A stretch of 64,000 nt of DNA from the NCBI RefSeq assembly GCF_040026395.1, contig NZ_CP157278.1, positions 2,666,001 through 2,730,000 of the forward strand. The letters run 5' to 3'. Position numbers and translations under genes: made by a program. Below are positions 1 through 8,423 of this stretch, in pieces. The stretch's first letter is position 1; the number at the start of each line of letters is the position of its first letter. The notes under the pieces were generated by a model. The model was given only the letters and a program-made list of their open reading frames with translations, was not told where the DNA came from and searched no databases. This DNA is from Pedobacter lusitanus (GTDB lineage Bacteria > Bacteroidota > Bacteroidia > Sphingobacteriales > Sphingobacteriaceae).

Positions 1-1
1 C

Positions 2-1729
2 TGTAGTTTTGCAGCATTTGCCTATGCAGAGTTTGCTTCTATGGTTCCTGTTTCGGGGAGTGCATATACTTATTCTTATGTTGCTTTTGGAGAACTGGTG
101 GCCTGGATTATCGGGTGGTCGCTCATTATGGAGTATGCTATTGGTAATATTACTGTAGCCATCTCCTGGTCTGATTATTTTACGGGACTGCTCTCCTCCA
201 TTCAGATCCCCGCATTAGGCATCAAAGGTATCAATCTGCCCGACTGGATGACGATGGATTATCTGACAGCATTTAACGGGCATAAACATGCTGAAGCTTT
301 ATTAAATGCAGGCAAGAGCTTTGCTAACCTGGATGATGCAACCCGCATTGCGAATAACGCCTGGACTACAGCTCCTACCATTGGTGGTTTCCATATCGTC
401 GCTGACTTACCTGCTTTAGGTATTATCATCCTGATAACCTGGCTGGTTTACAGAGGAATGAAAGAGTCTAAAAATGCCAGTAACGCCATGGTCATTGTAA
501 AACTGGCTGTAATCTTACTGGTTCTTTCTGTAGGTATATTCTATATTGATGTTCAAAACTGGAATCCTTTTGCACCTAATGGTGTTTCTGGTATTCTCAA
601 AGGTGTTTCGGCTGTATTCTTTGCTTATATAGGCTTTGATGCTATTTCTACCACTGCTGAAGAGTGTAAAAACCCGCAGAGAGATCTACCAAGAGGGATG
701 ATGTGGGCAATTATTATCTGTACTATCCTTTACGTAGCTATTGCACTGGTTTTAACCGGGATTGTAAGATATGACCTGCTTGCAGTGGGTGATCCGCTGG
801 CTTTTGTATTTGATCATATCAACCTGAAACTGATGAGCGGAATCATTGCTGTCAGTGCAGTATTTGCTATGGCCAGTGTATTGCTTGTTTTTCAAATGGG
901 ACAACCCAGAATCTGGATGAGCATGAGCCGCGACGGGCTATTACCCAAAAGATTTTCTAAAATCCACCCGGTTTATAAGACACCTTCATTTGCAACTATT
1001 GTAGTTGGTTTTGTCGTTGCCGTTCCTTCTTTGTTTATGAACCTGACTATCGTTACAGATTTATGTTCGATTGGTACTTTATTCGCTTTTGTACTGGTAT
1101 GTGCCGGAGTATTGGTTTTACAAAACAAACCTGATATCCAGAGAGGTAAATTCAGAACTCCTTATGTGAATTCAAAATTTATTATTCCTGTAGTATTCAT
1201 TGGTGTGATCATTTCTGGCTTTGTGTTCTTCAAGACAGAGACGACGGAATTTATCACCAATAAAACTAAAGTACATGATCCGATAAGTTTACTGACTTCA
1301 CTGAATAAAACTGAACTGGCTACTATCCAGACGGAGATTAAAGCAGAGCAGAAATTATTAAATGTGGTAGAAAAGAATATTGATGCTGAAGCTTATCTGA
1401 ACGGCCTGACCACAGAACAATATCAGAGCTTTATAGATAGAAGTACGATCAGTGCTGACAAGAAATTTGAAAGCGGCTGGGCTTTATTTAAACATAAAAT
1501 CCCAATGTGGATCTTTTTTGTCATGTGTTTAGTAATTACTTATTACTGTATCACCAAAAACTTATCTCTGATCCCTGTACTGGGATTAATGAGCTGTCTT
1601 TATATGATGTGTGAACTGGGTATATCCAACTGGATAGGATTTGGCATCTGGCTGGTTATCGGGCTGGTCGTTTATTTCCTGTATGGTTTTCACCATAGCA
1701 AGCTGAATGTGAAGAATAGTGTGGATTAA
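2..1729 (+). CDS. APC-superfamily amino acid permease, 5' end outside window
   Basis: Inner-membrane secondary transporter of the APC superfamily, most like the cationic amino acid transporter (CAT/YfnA) group; the substrate is not readable from sequence. The frame is open from base 2, before the first ATG at 41, so the N-terminus lies outside the window. Visible signatures are YAEFASMVPVSGSAYTYSY (typical APC TM3) and FFAYIGFDAISTTAEECKNP (TM6 and following loop). About 12 hydrophobic segments would be expected and at least nine are visible. An odd feature is a hydrophilic stretch of roughly 90 residues (starting near FKTETTEFITNK, ending before KHKIPMWIFF) between two late membrane segments, longer than the usual loop there. 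A strong terminator follows, so the gene ends a transcription unit. Confidence 0.9.
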   Translation, partial: CSFAAFAYAEFASMVPVSGSAYTYSYVAFGELVAWIIGWSLIMEYAIGNITVAISWSDYFTGLLSSIQIPALGIKGINLPDWMTMDYLTAFNGHKHAEALLNAGKSFANLDDATRIANNAWTTAPTIGGFHIVADLPALGIIILITWLVYRGMKESKNASNAMVIVKLAVILLVLSVGIFYIDVQNWNPFAPNGVSGILKGVSAVFFAYIGFDAISTTAEECKNPQRDLPRGMMWAIIICTILYVAIALVLTGIVRYDLLAVGDPLAFVFDHINLKLMSGIIAVSAVFAMASVLLVFQMGQPRIWMSMSRDGLLPKRFSKIHPVYKTPSFATIVVGFVVAVPSLFMNLTIVTDLCSIGTLFAFVLVCAGVLVLQNKPDIQRGKFRTPYVNSKFIIPVVFIGVIISGFVFFKTETTEFITNKTKVHDPISLLTSLNKTELATIQTEIKAEQKLLNVVEKNIDAEAYLNGLTTEQYQSFIDRSTISADKKFESGWALFKHKIPMWIFFVMCLVITYYCITKNLSLIPVLGLMSCLYMMCELGISNWIGFGIWLVIGLVVYFLYGFHHSKLNVKNSVD

Positions 1730-1742
1730 CAGCGCTGAGACT

Positions 1743-1791
1743 AAAAAAGAAACCCGTCCTCTGAAATGATCAGGAGACGGGTTTCTTTTTT
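1743..1791 (+). terminator. Rho-independent terminator of the permease gene
   Basis: A GC-rich stem (AAACCCGTC / GACGGGTTT, extended by A and T runs on either side) with a loop around TGAAATGATCA is followed by a T run. The A run on the left makes it able to work in both directions. The same loop motif recurs in the terminator at 38330-38362. Confidence 0.85.
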
Positions 1792-2012
1792 AGATCGAAT
1801 TACGATTATAGAAATTAGTAAGGTAACACATATTGCTGATGACCCGGTTCCGGGTCAGTAAATCTGAACATCAATGCCTGTATAAAACCCACACAAAAAC
1901 AGCTAAAAAACTGACAATGATTGATTTAATGTTTTTTTAAATAAACAAATTCCTACAGTTTTGCCAATCAGAAAACCTGGATCCGGTAATCAATACACTC
2001 TAAAAATTAATC

Positions 2013-2585
2013 ATGGCAAAGCAAATTTTAAACACGATAAAAAACTGGTTTAGGACTGGTTTAAAACCTACTCAGGCACAGTTCTGGGATACATGGGATT
2101 CTTTCTGGCATAAGGATGATACCATCCCCACAAGCTCCATTGAAAATCTGGATAAAAGGTTCGATCAGAAAGCTGATGCAGAAGCATTTACTGCCCACCT
2201 AACCGATCCTTATGCCCACAATATCCAGAACAAAGTAGATAAACAAGAGGGGAAAGATTTATCCAGCAATGATTTTTCCACTCCGGAAAAGCAAAAACTG
2301 GCAGCACTTAAAGATTACACCGCGGACATTAACAGGTTACAGGACCTTATAGAACGCGAAGATCCTATACTGATCAGCGGACAGCAGGTCTACCGGATAA
2401 ACTGGACAGAAGAGTTTCAGCAAAAATACGGAACTGTCGCCCGGTCATCGGCACAGGTAAAAGTACCCGAAACCCAGGTCTGGAAGCCTGTTTCTGACTA
2501 CAGAATGGTATACAACCCTGACGGTTCTACCGAATCCATTGAATGGGATCTGGATGGGCTGGACACAAAAATATTCATCAACTAA
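2013..2585 (+). CDS. Phage-tail-fibre-like protein, function unknown
   Basis: A 190-residue protein with no signal peptide. The N-terminus (WFRTGLKPTQAQFWDTWDSF, then WHKDDTIP) and the central VDKQEGKDLSSNDFSTPEKQKL segment belong to a type often found in Bacteroidota prophages and phage-derived clusters, where the VDK-EGK-LS-ND-(F/Y)T motif occurs in tail fibre or baseplate-associated proteins. No enzyme motif is visible. The following gene starts 11 bases after its stop and also carries tail-fibre/collagen-like features, so the two probably form one unit. No other tail or capsid genes are nearby, so this looks like a domesticated or stand-alone pair, not a complete prophage. The function is not known. 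Confidence 0.75.
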   Translation: MAKQILNTIKNWFRTGLKPTQAQFWDTWDSFWHKDDTIPTSSIENLDKRFDQKADAEAFTAHLTDPYAHNIQNKVDKQEGKDLSSNDFSTPEKQKLAALKDYTADINRLQDLIEREDPILISGQQVYRINWTEEFQQKYGTVARSSAQVKVPETQVWKPVSDYRMVYNPDGSTESIEWDLDGLDTKIFIN

Positions 2586-2596
2586 AACACACAAAA

Positions 2597-3562
2597 ATGA
2601 AACAATTACTATTTATGGCGATACTGTTAAATAATTTAACGGCATTTGCACAAATCTCTCCGGTATTAAAAACAAGATCGGACGCTTCTTTTACTCAAAG
2701 CGACGCATATTTATCAGTTATCAAACGTCTGGGTATTCCAACTTCATCAACGGATGATTTAAATGCCAGTATAGCAGGAGCAAATACAGCTAAACTAGTT
2801 TACAATACTACTTTACAAAAATTACGCATTTACAATCCGATCACAGACACCTGGAAAGATGCCAGTCCAGCCGATTTAAGTAATTTTTACACCAAATCAG
2901 AGGTAGATCATCTCATAAGTTCAATTTCTTTAACACCCGGACCTAAAGGCGATCCCGCTACAGTTCCTTCTGCCACTATTTTTACTCAAGGCAAAATAAG
3001 GCTTTCTGGTGACCTTGAAGGTACTGCAGATTCACCGATTGTACGGGGATTAGATCTGAAAGCGAATTTAAACCAGACTAATAACTTTATAGCTGATCAA
3101 AATATAACCGGAGCGTTAACTGTTAAACAAACGGGTCGTACGGCAACGGGTAATTTTTATACAAGTGGTGAGTATGGTTCCTGGATGTTTTATAATAATA
3201 GCTCAACAAATCAGTATGGTACAATACAAGTATTTCCAACTAGTGTATCAATGTCATTATCCAGCCCTGCGGGGCAGCAAAGAGGGCTGGCATTAACTGA
3301 AAGAGGATTACTTGTCCAGGATTACTATTCTGTTGCTAAAGGACTGGAAGAGATCGAAGATTATTCAGCAAATAAAACTGCATACAGTTATGTCACTAAA
3401 TTGATGTTAGATAGAGTCGCTGTATTAAGAGGCACAGGGATTGTCGCCCCCGCTTCTGCAACAGCCACCGGAGTTAAAAACGAAGTACGTTTGGCAGGTG
3501 GCTACCTATACTGGTGTACTGACACAGACAAATGGGTAAGAACTGCATTCACAAGCTGGTAA
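2597..3562 (+). CDS. Secreted tail-fibre-like / collagen-motif protein
   Basis: A 321-residue exported protein. I chose ATG 2597, not the in-frame upstream ATG at 2543, because only 2597 places a signal peptide (MKQLLFMAILLNNLTAFAQ) at the N-terminus and it avoids overlap with the preceding gene. After the signal come a motif NTTLQKLRIYNPITDTWKDA seen in Bacteroidota surface and tail-fibre-like proteins, a short collagen-like GPKGDPA segment (near residue 120) and a repeat-poor C-terminus ending in a GGYLYWCTDTDKWVRTAF segment typical of the same protein group. It probably acts outside the cell together with the upstream gene; no enzymatic role can be assigned. Confidence 0.75.
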   Translation: MKQLLFMAILLNNLTAFAQISPVLKTRSDASFTQSDAYLSVIKRLGIPTSSTDDLNASIAGANTAKLVYNTTLQKLRIYNPITDTWKDASPADLSNFYTKSEVDHLISSISLTPGPKGDPATVPSATIFTQGKIRLSGDLEGTADSPIVRGLDLKANLNQTNNFIADQNITGALTVKQTGRTATGNFYTSGEYGSWMFYNNSSTNQYGTIQVFPTSVSMSLSSPAGQQRGLALTERGLLVQDYYSVAKGLEEIEDYSANKTAYSYVTKLMLDRVAVLRGTGIVAPASATATGVKNEVRLAGGYLYWCTDTDKWVRTAFTSW

Positions 3563-3757
3563 TTACGTTTATCTAACTCATAATTTTTAGAAATTCTTTT
3601 AAAGGATAGTTGTCATTGTCCTATAATTACAAAGAACAAAGTGCAGACATGTTGATAAAAAACTGTCTTCGGAAATGATCAGGTGATGCGTTTATTTTTC
3701 AGACAATATTAAGAAATACTGTGCAAATGGGACTTGAGGTAAAACTTAAATCCCATT

Positions 3758-4522
3758 TCAAAACATCAAAGTAAAACCTTTACCTCGTTTTGGCTTGTCC
3801 ATGTCTTCAATTTTTTTGATTTCCACCTTTAACAGCTGTTCATATTCCTTTCCCATAAACTCCCGAAAAATCTTAATATCATCTTTGTCCAAAGATTCAT
3901 TCAGGGCAGTAATATATTTAGGTTTACTTTCATTGTGCACAATTGCAAGAGGCAGATCATAAAATGCCTGTACATAGTTCATCATCAGTCTTGAGGTCCG
4001 GCCATTCCCATCATACCAGGGGTGAATATTTACAAGATTAAAATGTGTATCAAAAGAAAGATTTATCTGATCAACCAGTTTTAACGACTTCTTCATTAAC
4101 CTTTTTATCTTCTCTACCATATCGTTAACCAGCGAAACAACTTTATCATAGTTAGGGAAGTACATATCTCCGCCAACAACGTTACCTTTTCGAAATTCTC
4201 CATCACGGGCATCAACTGTACCTGGCATCGTATTATATACACTTCCGGTATTTCTGATAACGAGGGAATTTATTTCTTGCAGCAACTCAACCGATAAAGG
4301 CCGTTTTGCTCTTGCTTCTTTTAGTGCAAATTGTAATGCGGCATAATGATCAGTAACCATAAGGCTATCATTCAAGGCTTTGTTACCAGGTGTCAGTCCA
4401 TCCTCTAATAAAACTCGTGTTTCAAGTTCCGTTAAAATTGAACCCTCAATTTTCGTCGAATGATGAGCAATAGAGATAAGAAATAATCCTTTGTTTCGCC
4501 TCACCCGCTTTAAATTTTTCAT
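3758..4522 (-). CDS. Fic-family AMP-transferase with N-terminal inhibitory motif
   Basis: Fic proteins transfer AMP (or another nucleotide phosphate) to hydroxyl groups of target proteins. The active-site loop HPWYDGNGRTSR (about residues 167-178) fits HxFx(D/E)GNGRxxR with Trp in place of Phe. A STKIEG motif at residues 22-27 matches the inhibitory (S/T)xxxE(G/N) helix, so this is a class II Fic whose Glu is expected to block ATP binding intramolecularly. At 254 residues it holds little beyond the Fic core and a charged C-terminal tail. It is the last gene of a minus-strand unit, 7 bases after a DUF6266 gene. The target is unknown; the neighbours are possible partners but nothing proves it. 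Confidence 0.88.
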   Translation of the reverse strand: MKNLKRVRRNKGLFLISIAHHSTKIEGSILTELETRVLLEDGLTPGNKALNDSLMVTDHYAALQFALKEARAKRPLSVELLQEINSLVIRNTGSVYNTMPGTVDARDGEFRKGNVVGGDMYFPNYDKVVSLVNDMVEKIKRLMKKSLKLVDQINLSFDTHFNLVNIHPWYDGNGRTSRLMMNYVQAFYDLPLAIVHNESKPKYITALNESLDKDDIKIFREFMGKEYEQLLKVEIKKIEDMDKPKRGKGFTLMF

Positions 4523-4529
4523 CCAACAA

Positions 4530-5186
4530 TTAAAAACCGATCACAAACTCACCCAAATACTCTGTCTGCGACACATATTTCAGATTATCAGATGCAAAGA
4601 AAAGCCACATATGTACCTCGCCGGCAAATAAGTCCGGTAAATTAAGATCGATCTTTAAATCACTTCTTTGCGAACTCTCCAGAGAAACAAATCTATTTTT
4701 CTCAGGATGAAAGCAAAAGAAATACGCTCTGTCCGTAGCTTTTGTTTCGTCGTTATCAGGTAGCTCATCCGCCTCCCAGGCAACACTTATTCTTGCTCCT
4801 GACACTGTAACTGCAACATTATATCCGTTATCAATTTCAGTTGCATAATCCGCCGGTTCACTCAATCTTACCTTTGCATAATCCATAGTAAAATCCGGAT
4901 ACTCCCCACTAATTGCATCACGCAGGTTATACCACATGGCATAATTCATAGCGGTCATGTTTTTTGGTACCTTCTGAAAACTAAAACTTACAACAGACTT
5001 AAACCTCCGCATAAATTTACCAGCCAGCCTGATCTTTGTCCGCTGACTAAGTTGCAAAGCACTGGCCTTCTTTGCAGAAGGCTTTGGCTTACTTTTACCC
5101 ACATATTTATCTTTCCACTTGGTAATTACCAATGCGCCGATTTTCCCGGTAAATATTCCTAGTGAACCCTGTTTTAATATTGCCAT
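4530..5186 (-). CDS. DUF6266 family protein (second copy)
   Basis: A 218-residue protein without signal peptide or membrane segment. The N-terminus GSLGIFTGKIGALVITKWKD has the G-x-F-x-GKxG-x-x-V pattern of DUF6266, a family largely confined to Bacteroidota and often present in several copies per genome. It shares with its upstream neighbour the same architecture: glycine-rich N-terminus, basic middle region, A(I)SG(E/I)YPxxxxDxAKVxxS in the centre and a C-terminal beta-rich half ending in YxGxFVIGF. The two are diverged paralogues. It lies between the other DUF6266 gene (50 bases upstream) and the Fic gene (7 bases downstream). Function unknown. Confidence 0.8.
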   Translation of the reverse strand: MAILKQGSLGIFTGKIGALVITKWKDKYVGKSKPKPSAKKASALQLSQRTKIRLAGKFMRRFKSVVSFSFQKVPKNMTAMNYAMWYNLRDAISGEYPDFTMDYAKVRLSEPADYATEIDNGYNVAVTVSGARISVAWEADELPDNDETKATDRAYFFCFHPEKNRFVSLESSQRSDLKIDLNLPDLFAGEVHMWLFFASDNLKYVSQTEYLGEFVIGF

Positions 5187-5236
5187 ATTGATTAATTTAA
5201 ATAAATTATAAAATGCCTGAAATAAACTTAATTCTG

Positions 5237-5875
5237 CTACCAGATAACCTGCCCCGTATAAATACTATTCGAAACACATTTCCGGTTTTCAGAGATAAAT
5301 GAAATGTAAGTTTCGAGCAACAACGGTTTTTTCCTTTTCCTCATTGATAAATGTGCTATCCCTTCGTTTCTTCTGCCAGCATTTAATTGAAATACAGTAC
5401 CCCGACGCTTTGGATCATAAGCCATCAGCATAACCTGATCATTTCCCTTTATACCAGCAGCAGTAAAATTCACGTCCCAGTTAAAGGTTAAACCATTCTC
5501 TGTTCTGCTTACAAAAACGTTTGGCGTAAGCGGCATTTGCCCCTGACTAAATAAAACTTTTGCAAAATCTATTTGCTGTTCAGGATAAATACCAGAGATT
5601 GCATTTACCCTGTTATACGAGCTGGCTATATTATAATAATTTTTTAAATTAACTCTTCCTGCCAGTTCAAATCCAATAGTAATAAACTCTTTAACGGGTT
5701 TAAGGAAAGCTGTAATCAACGCAGTAACCTGTCTGCTCTGTAATACCGGAACTGTTGGTTTATCTGTACGCAAACCAATTGTTCTCTTGACGAGCTTTCC
5801 ATTTAGCATATAAGTTACTGTATTTCCCACCCTGCCTCTAAAGCCATCATTTAATCCTCCTGAAAATGTTGCCAT
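5237..5875 (-). CDS. DUF6266 family protein (first copy)
   Basis: A 212-residue protein starting MATFSGGLNDGFRGRVGNTV, the characteristic DUF6266 N-terminus. The central ISGIYPEQQIDFAKVLFSQG aligns with ISGEYPDFTMDYAKVRLSEP of the downstream paralogue. No catalytic motif, signal peptide or membrane span is visible. It is the first gene of a probable three-gene unit with the second DUF6266 gene and the Fic gene; its upstream region is very AT-rich. The biochemical role of DUF6266 is not established. Confidence 0.8.
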   Translation of the reverse strand: MATFSGGLNDGFRGRVGNTVTYMLNGKLVKRTIGLRTDKPTVPVLQSRQVTALITAFLKPVKEFITIGFELAGRVNLKNYYNIASSYNRVNAISGIYPEQQIDFAKVLFSQGQMPLTPNVFVSRTENGLTFNWDVNFTAAGIKGNDQVMLMAYDPKRRGTVFQLNAGRRNEGIAHLSMRKRKKPLLLETYISFISENRKCVSNSIYTGQVIW

Positions 5876-5988
5876 AATTTATATTTTATATTAACTATAT
5901 CATATTAACAATATAGATATATAATTCCATTAGTACAACAATATAATTACAATATACCTCCTTTATACTTTGTTATAGTTTAATACGG

Positions 5989-6071
5989 TATTGAAGCGGG
6001 GTTGATACGGTGTTGATACGGGTCGAGGCGTTTCAACACCGTATCAACCCCGTATCAACCCCGCTTCAATA
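5989..6071. repeat. Long inverted repeat made of GTTGATACGG decamers
   Basis: Left arm 5989-6021 and right arm 6039-6071 are reverse complements over 33 bases with a single mismatch (6011 against 6049). The unpaired centre is 17 bases and can form a small extra stem. Each arm contains two tandem copies of the decamer GTTGATACGG preceded by ATTGAAGCGG. It is far more GC-rich than the flanks. It could be a bidirectional terminator, a REP/MITE-like mobile hairpin or a recombination site; the sequence alone does not decide. Confidence 0.85.
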
Positions 6072-6191
6072 TTAACCAGTATATAGCGGATATGATGTGC
6101 AGGGATAGGCTCATTAGAAACCAGATGACTTCTTATTCTTTATTGACCATTTGCCCTCCTGCAATGAAAGCCTGCCAAAAGAATAAAAAAA

Positions 6192-6225
6192 GCCGTCCTC
6201 TGTTTTCCTGAAAACAGAGGACGGC
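6192..6225 (-). terminator. Terminator of the S41 peptidase gene
   Basis: A perfect 15-bp stem (GCCGTCCTCTGTTTT and its complement) with a 4-base loop. On the minus strand it is followed directly by a T run (the A run at 6185-6191 of the plus strand). It lies 27 bases beyond the stop of the S41 gene. Confidence 0.9.
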
Positions 6226-6252
6226 CGGGAATTATTGATTGTGTATTATAGC

Positions 6253-7467
6253 TTACTGAGGGATCAGACTGATCGCTTTTTCCAGTTGCGGATCCGTTCC
6301 TGCGTCTAATGCTGCTTTGTTATATTTCACTTCTACATCAGGCGGAAAACCAAGTCCTTCGTAAACTTTACCATCTTTATAACGCATCATCAGTGTTGAG
6401 GTATAAACCAGACTCATGAAATCTGTTTTAAACTGCCCGCCGTTGTAAAAATCATCGTTACTTAACAATGGCCCATTCCCACCCCAGGTACGTTCTCCAA
6501 CAAAGGTTGCGTTATTGGTCGGTAATGCTTTTAATGCCATAGTAGTCATCTCTGCCATACTTACTGAATTCAGATCTGCAAGGACAACTATCGGTGCAGT
6601 AAATGCTTTAGCATCTTTAGCAGGATGCACGGAAGCTGGTACCCATGGTGTATAGTCCAACCTGCCCATTCCGCCTTTTGATCTGGTAGCACCAATCACA
6701 TAAGCTTTATCTGTAAGAGCACCGACAAGTACGTCCAGATCTGCCAGTGCACCACCACCGTTACTTCTTACATCCAGGATCAGTCCTTTAAGATTTGGCG
6801 TATTTTTCAACTGATCAAAATAATACTTTAATGCTTTTTGAGCATTATTCGGAGTTGTACCATTCAAAACGGAATTAACCCTGAAACTGTTAAAGTGGAG
6901 ATAAAGAATATTGTTTTTAATCTTTCCGGCTATCGCGAAGAACTGACTTCCATCAGAAAAGTTAACAAAACCTTTCACAAAACCCGGATCAAGATATTTT
7001 GGAGGAATAGTACTGTAAAAGAAATTAGGATTGATATTACCGTGATAGTCCGGCTGTTTCTGATGCCTTAAACCAGATGGACTGATGTAAGTTGCAGAAT
7101 CTTTCACATATTTACTATTGATCTGTAAGGCATAATGCGAATCAACCAGTTGTGAGGTCATTTCCTTAAAATAGGTATAAGACTTTCTCACATCCGTAGA
7201 ATCATTGATATTCATTTTGGCAAATAATGGCTGATACTTTTTGTATACCTCATCCCAGTTGGTCGGGTCTATATCCCAGAAGATATAATTATTGTTCATC
7301 CCATTCCAATAAGCCTCAAAAGCCTCGCTAAAATTACCGGAAATATAACGTTCTGGCTGATTGACTTGTGGCAGCTCTTTACGGCAAGAAGCAGTTGTGC
7401 CAATGATTAAAATACCCAGGATAACCTGGAACATATTTTTATATAAGAAAAGATAGGTCGATTTCAT
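6253..7467 (-). CDS. S41-family peptidase, lipoprotein, tricorn/IRBP-like active site
   Basis: A 404-residue protein of the C-terminal-processing/tail-specific protease family. The N-terminal signal ends in a lipobox (IIGTTASC), so it should be lipid-anchored in the envelope. The catalytic-domain motifs are LKGLILDVRSNGGGALADLD and NSVSMAEM, with the nucleophilic Ser in SMAE. The usual TFGKG motif that carries the Lys of the Ser-Lys dyad reads ERTWGGNG here, so the general-base Lys is missing. This resembles the tricorn/IRBP branch, which uses a different catalytic set. No PDZ domain is obvious between the N-terminal region and the protease core. It is 36 bases downstream of a beta-barrel gene and probably co-transcribed with it. 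Confidence 0.85.
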   Translation of the reverse strand: MKSTYLFLYKNMFQVILGILIIGTTASCRKELPQVNQPERYISGNFSEAFEAYWNGMNNNYIFWDIDPTNWDEVYKKYQPLFAKMNINDSTDVRKSYTYFKEMTSQLVDSHYALQINSKYVKDSATYISPSGLRHQKQPDYHGNINPNFFYSTIPPKYLDPGFVKGFVNFSDGSQFFAIAGKIKNNILYLHFNSFRVNSVLNGTTPNNAQKALKYYFDQLKNTPNLKGLILDVRSNGGGALADLDVLVGALTDKAYVIGATRSKGGMGRLDYTPWVPASVHPAKDAKAFTAPIVVLADLNSVSMAEMTTMALKALPTNNATFVGERTWGGNGPLLSNDDFYNGGQFKTDFMSLVYTSTLMMRYKDGKVYEGLGFPPDVEVKYNKAALDAGTDPQLEKAISLIPQ

Positions 7468-7503
7468 AAGGTTGTAATAATGATAAATAAATTAAGATAG
7501 GGC

Positions 7504-8229
7504 TTATTTGCCTAAACGATACATGCACCCCACCTGTATAGTAAAGGTGTCGTTATAACGCGGAATCTGATTAAGCATATAGCTTTTCTGCTGATCTGTC
7601 AGTGCCCTGTAGTATCTGCCTTCTGCAAATAATTCATAACGGGGTTTAAGCTGATAACTCACACCAGCTCCTGCAAGTAAGCCGAGTTCAATTCTGCGAT
7701 CTTTACGTTTATCAAATTCATACTTTTCATCATAATTATATCCTGGTTCAAAATCCAGCAGTCTTTTAGACTGAAAATCATCCGGAAGCTCATTTGATTT
7801 TGAAAAAGGATCCAGTTGTGTTCCTTTAATGTGCGATGACGACCAGTAACCGGCATATCCACCCAGATTAAAAAAGCCTTTTATTTTCTGACCACCAAAA
7901 ATAAAGTGCGCCATCAAAGGTAACTGGATATAATTGTTCGTGTTTTTCTGATAAACTCCCTCAAAAAAACCCGAACGTTCCATTTTATAACTTTTACGGA
8001 TAAACTGAGGATCAGCCTGTACCGCAAACCAGTTATTCAGCGTGTATTTTACCGGAATACCAATGTTAAAACCTTCCATAGGTTTATACGCTGTAAAGGC
8101 CCGAAAGCCGGTATTGGTAAAGATGTAGTTTTTGTTGTAACCTGCCTCAAGGCCGACTGACCATTGGGCGTGCAGGGTAAGCGTCCCGGCAATCATGCAC
8201 AGGAATAATAGTAAACATGTTTTTTTCAT
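7504..8229 (-). CDS. Outer-membrane beta-barrel protein (PorT/OMP_b-brl type)
   Basis: A 241-residue exported protein. I place the start at 8229 (MKKTCLLLFLCMIAGTLTLHAQ, a clear signal peptide ending in AQ), not at the in-frame upstream ATG. The mature part shows alternating hydrophobic beta-strand patterns (WSVGLEAGYNKNY, GIPVKYTLNNWFAVQADPQF, IELGLLAGAGVSYQLKPRYELFAEGRYY) and ends in VGCMYRLGK, as in small Bacteroidota outer-membrane barrels. It probably forms a unit with the S41 lipoprotein downstream. The precise role is unknown. Confidence 0.8.
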   Translation of the reverse strand: MKKTCLLLFLCMIAGTLTLHAQWSVGLEAGYNKNYIFTNTGFRAFTAYKPMEGFNIGIPVKYTLNNWFAVQADPQFIRKSYKMERSGFFEGVYQKNTNNYIQLPLMAHFIFGGQKIKGFFNLGGYAGYWSSSHIKGTQLDPFSKSNELPDDFQSKRLLDFEPGYNYDEKYEFDKRKDRRIELGLLAGAGVSYQLKPRYELFAEGRYYRALTDQQKSYMLNQIPRYNDTFTIQVGCMYRLGK

Positions 8230-8423
8230 AGAAATTTGGTATAGTTGGTTGATTTTCACTGCTCACCGGACAGAGGTATTTGCCTTCCGGATTACAACCC
8301 GTAAATTATAAAAACAATTACCGAAAACGCAACACTATGTCATATTTATTTATGCTTATGTATAAAAACAGCATTATTATCCTGTTTATATAATGTAGTT
8401 TCGCGATATAATTTAGAATTTTT

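Larger units (their letters stand above)
5876..6252. other. Gene-free region: AT-rich promoter zone, decamer hairpin, terminator
   Basis: This 377-base stretch holds no convincing gene. Bases 5876-5980 are extremely AT-rich and presumably contain the promoter of the DUF6266-Fic unit. They include an isolated AGGAGG on the minus strand (5957-5962) that has no usable start codon near it. Then come the long inverted repeat (5989-6071) and the terminator of the S41 gene (6192-6225), listed separately. Confidence 0.6.

Noticed and set aside
2543..2596. Longer start of the collagen-motif protein
   Set aside because: It would overlap the upstream gene and hide a clear signal peptide that begins at 2597.
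5957..5962. AGGAGG on the minus strand upstream of the DUF6266 genes, as a third SD signal
   Set aside because: It is about 80 bases before the first start codon and the nearest TTG is followed at once by a stop codon, so it cannot serve as an SD for any reading frame I can see.
5989..6071. CRISPR-like repeat array
   Set aside because: The decamers are directly adjacent, without unique spacers, and form one inverted repeat; no cas genes are near.
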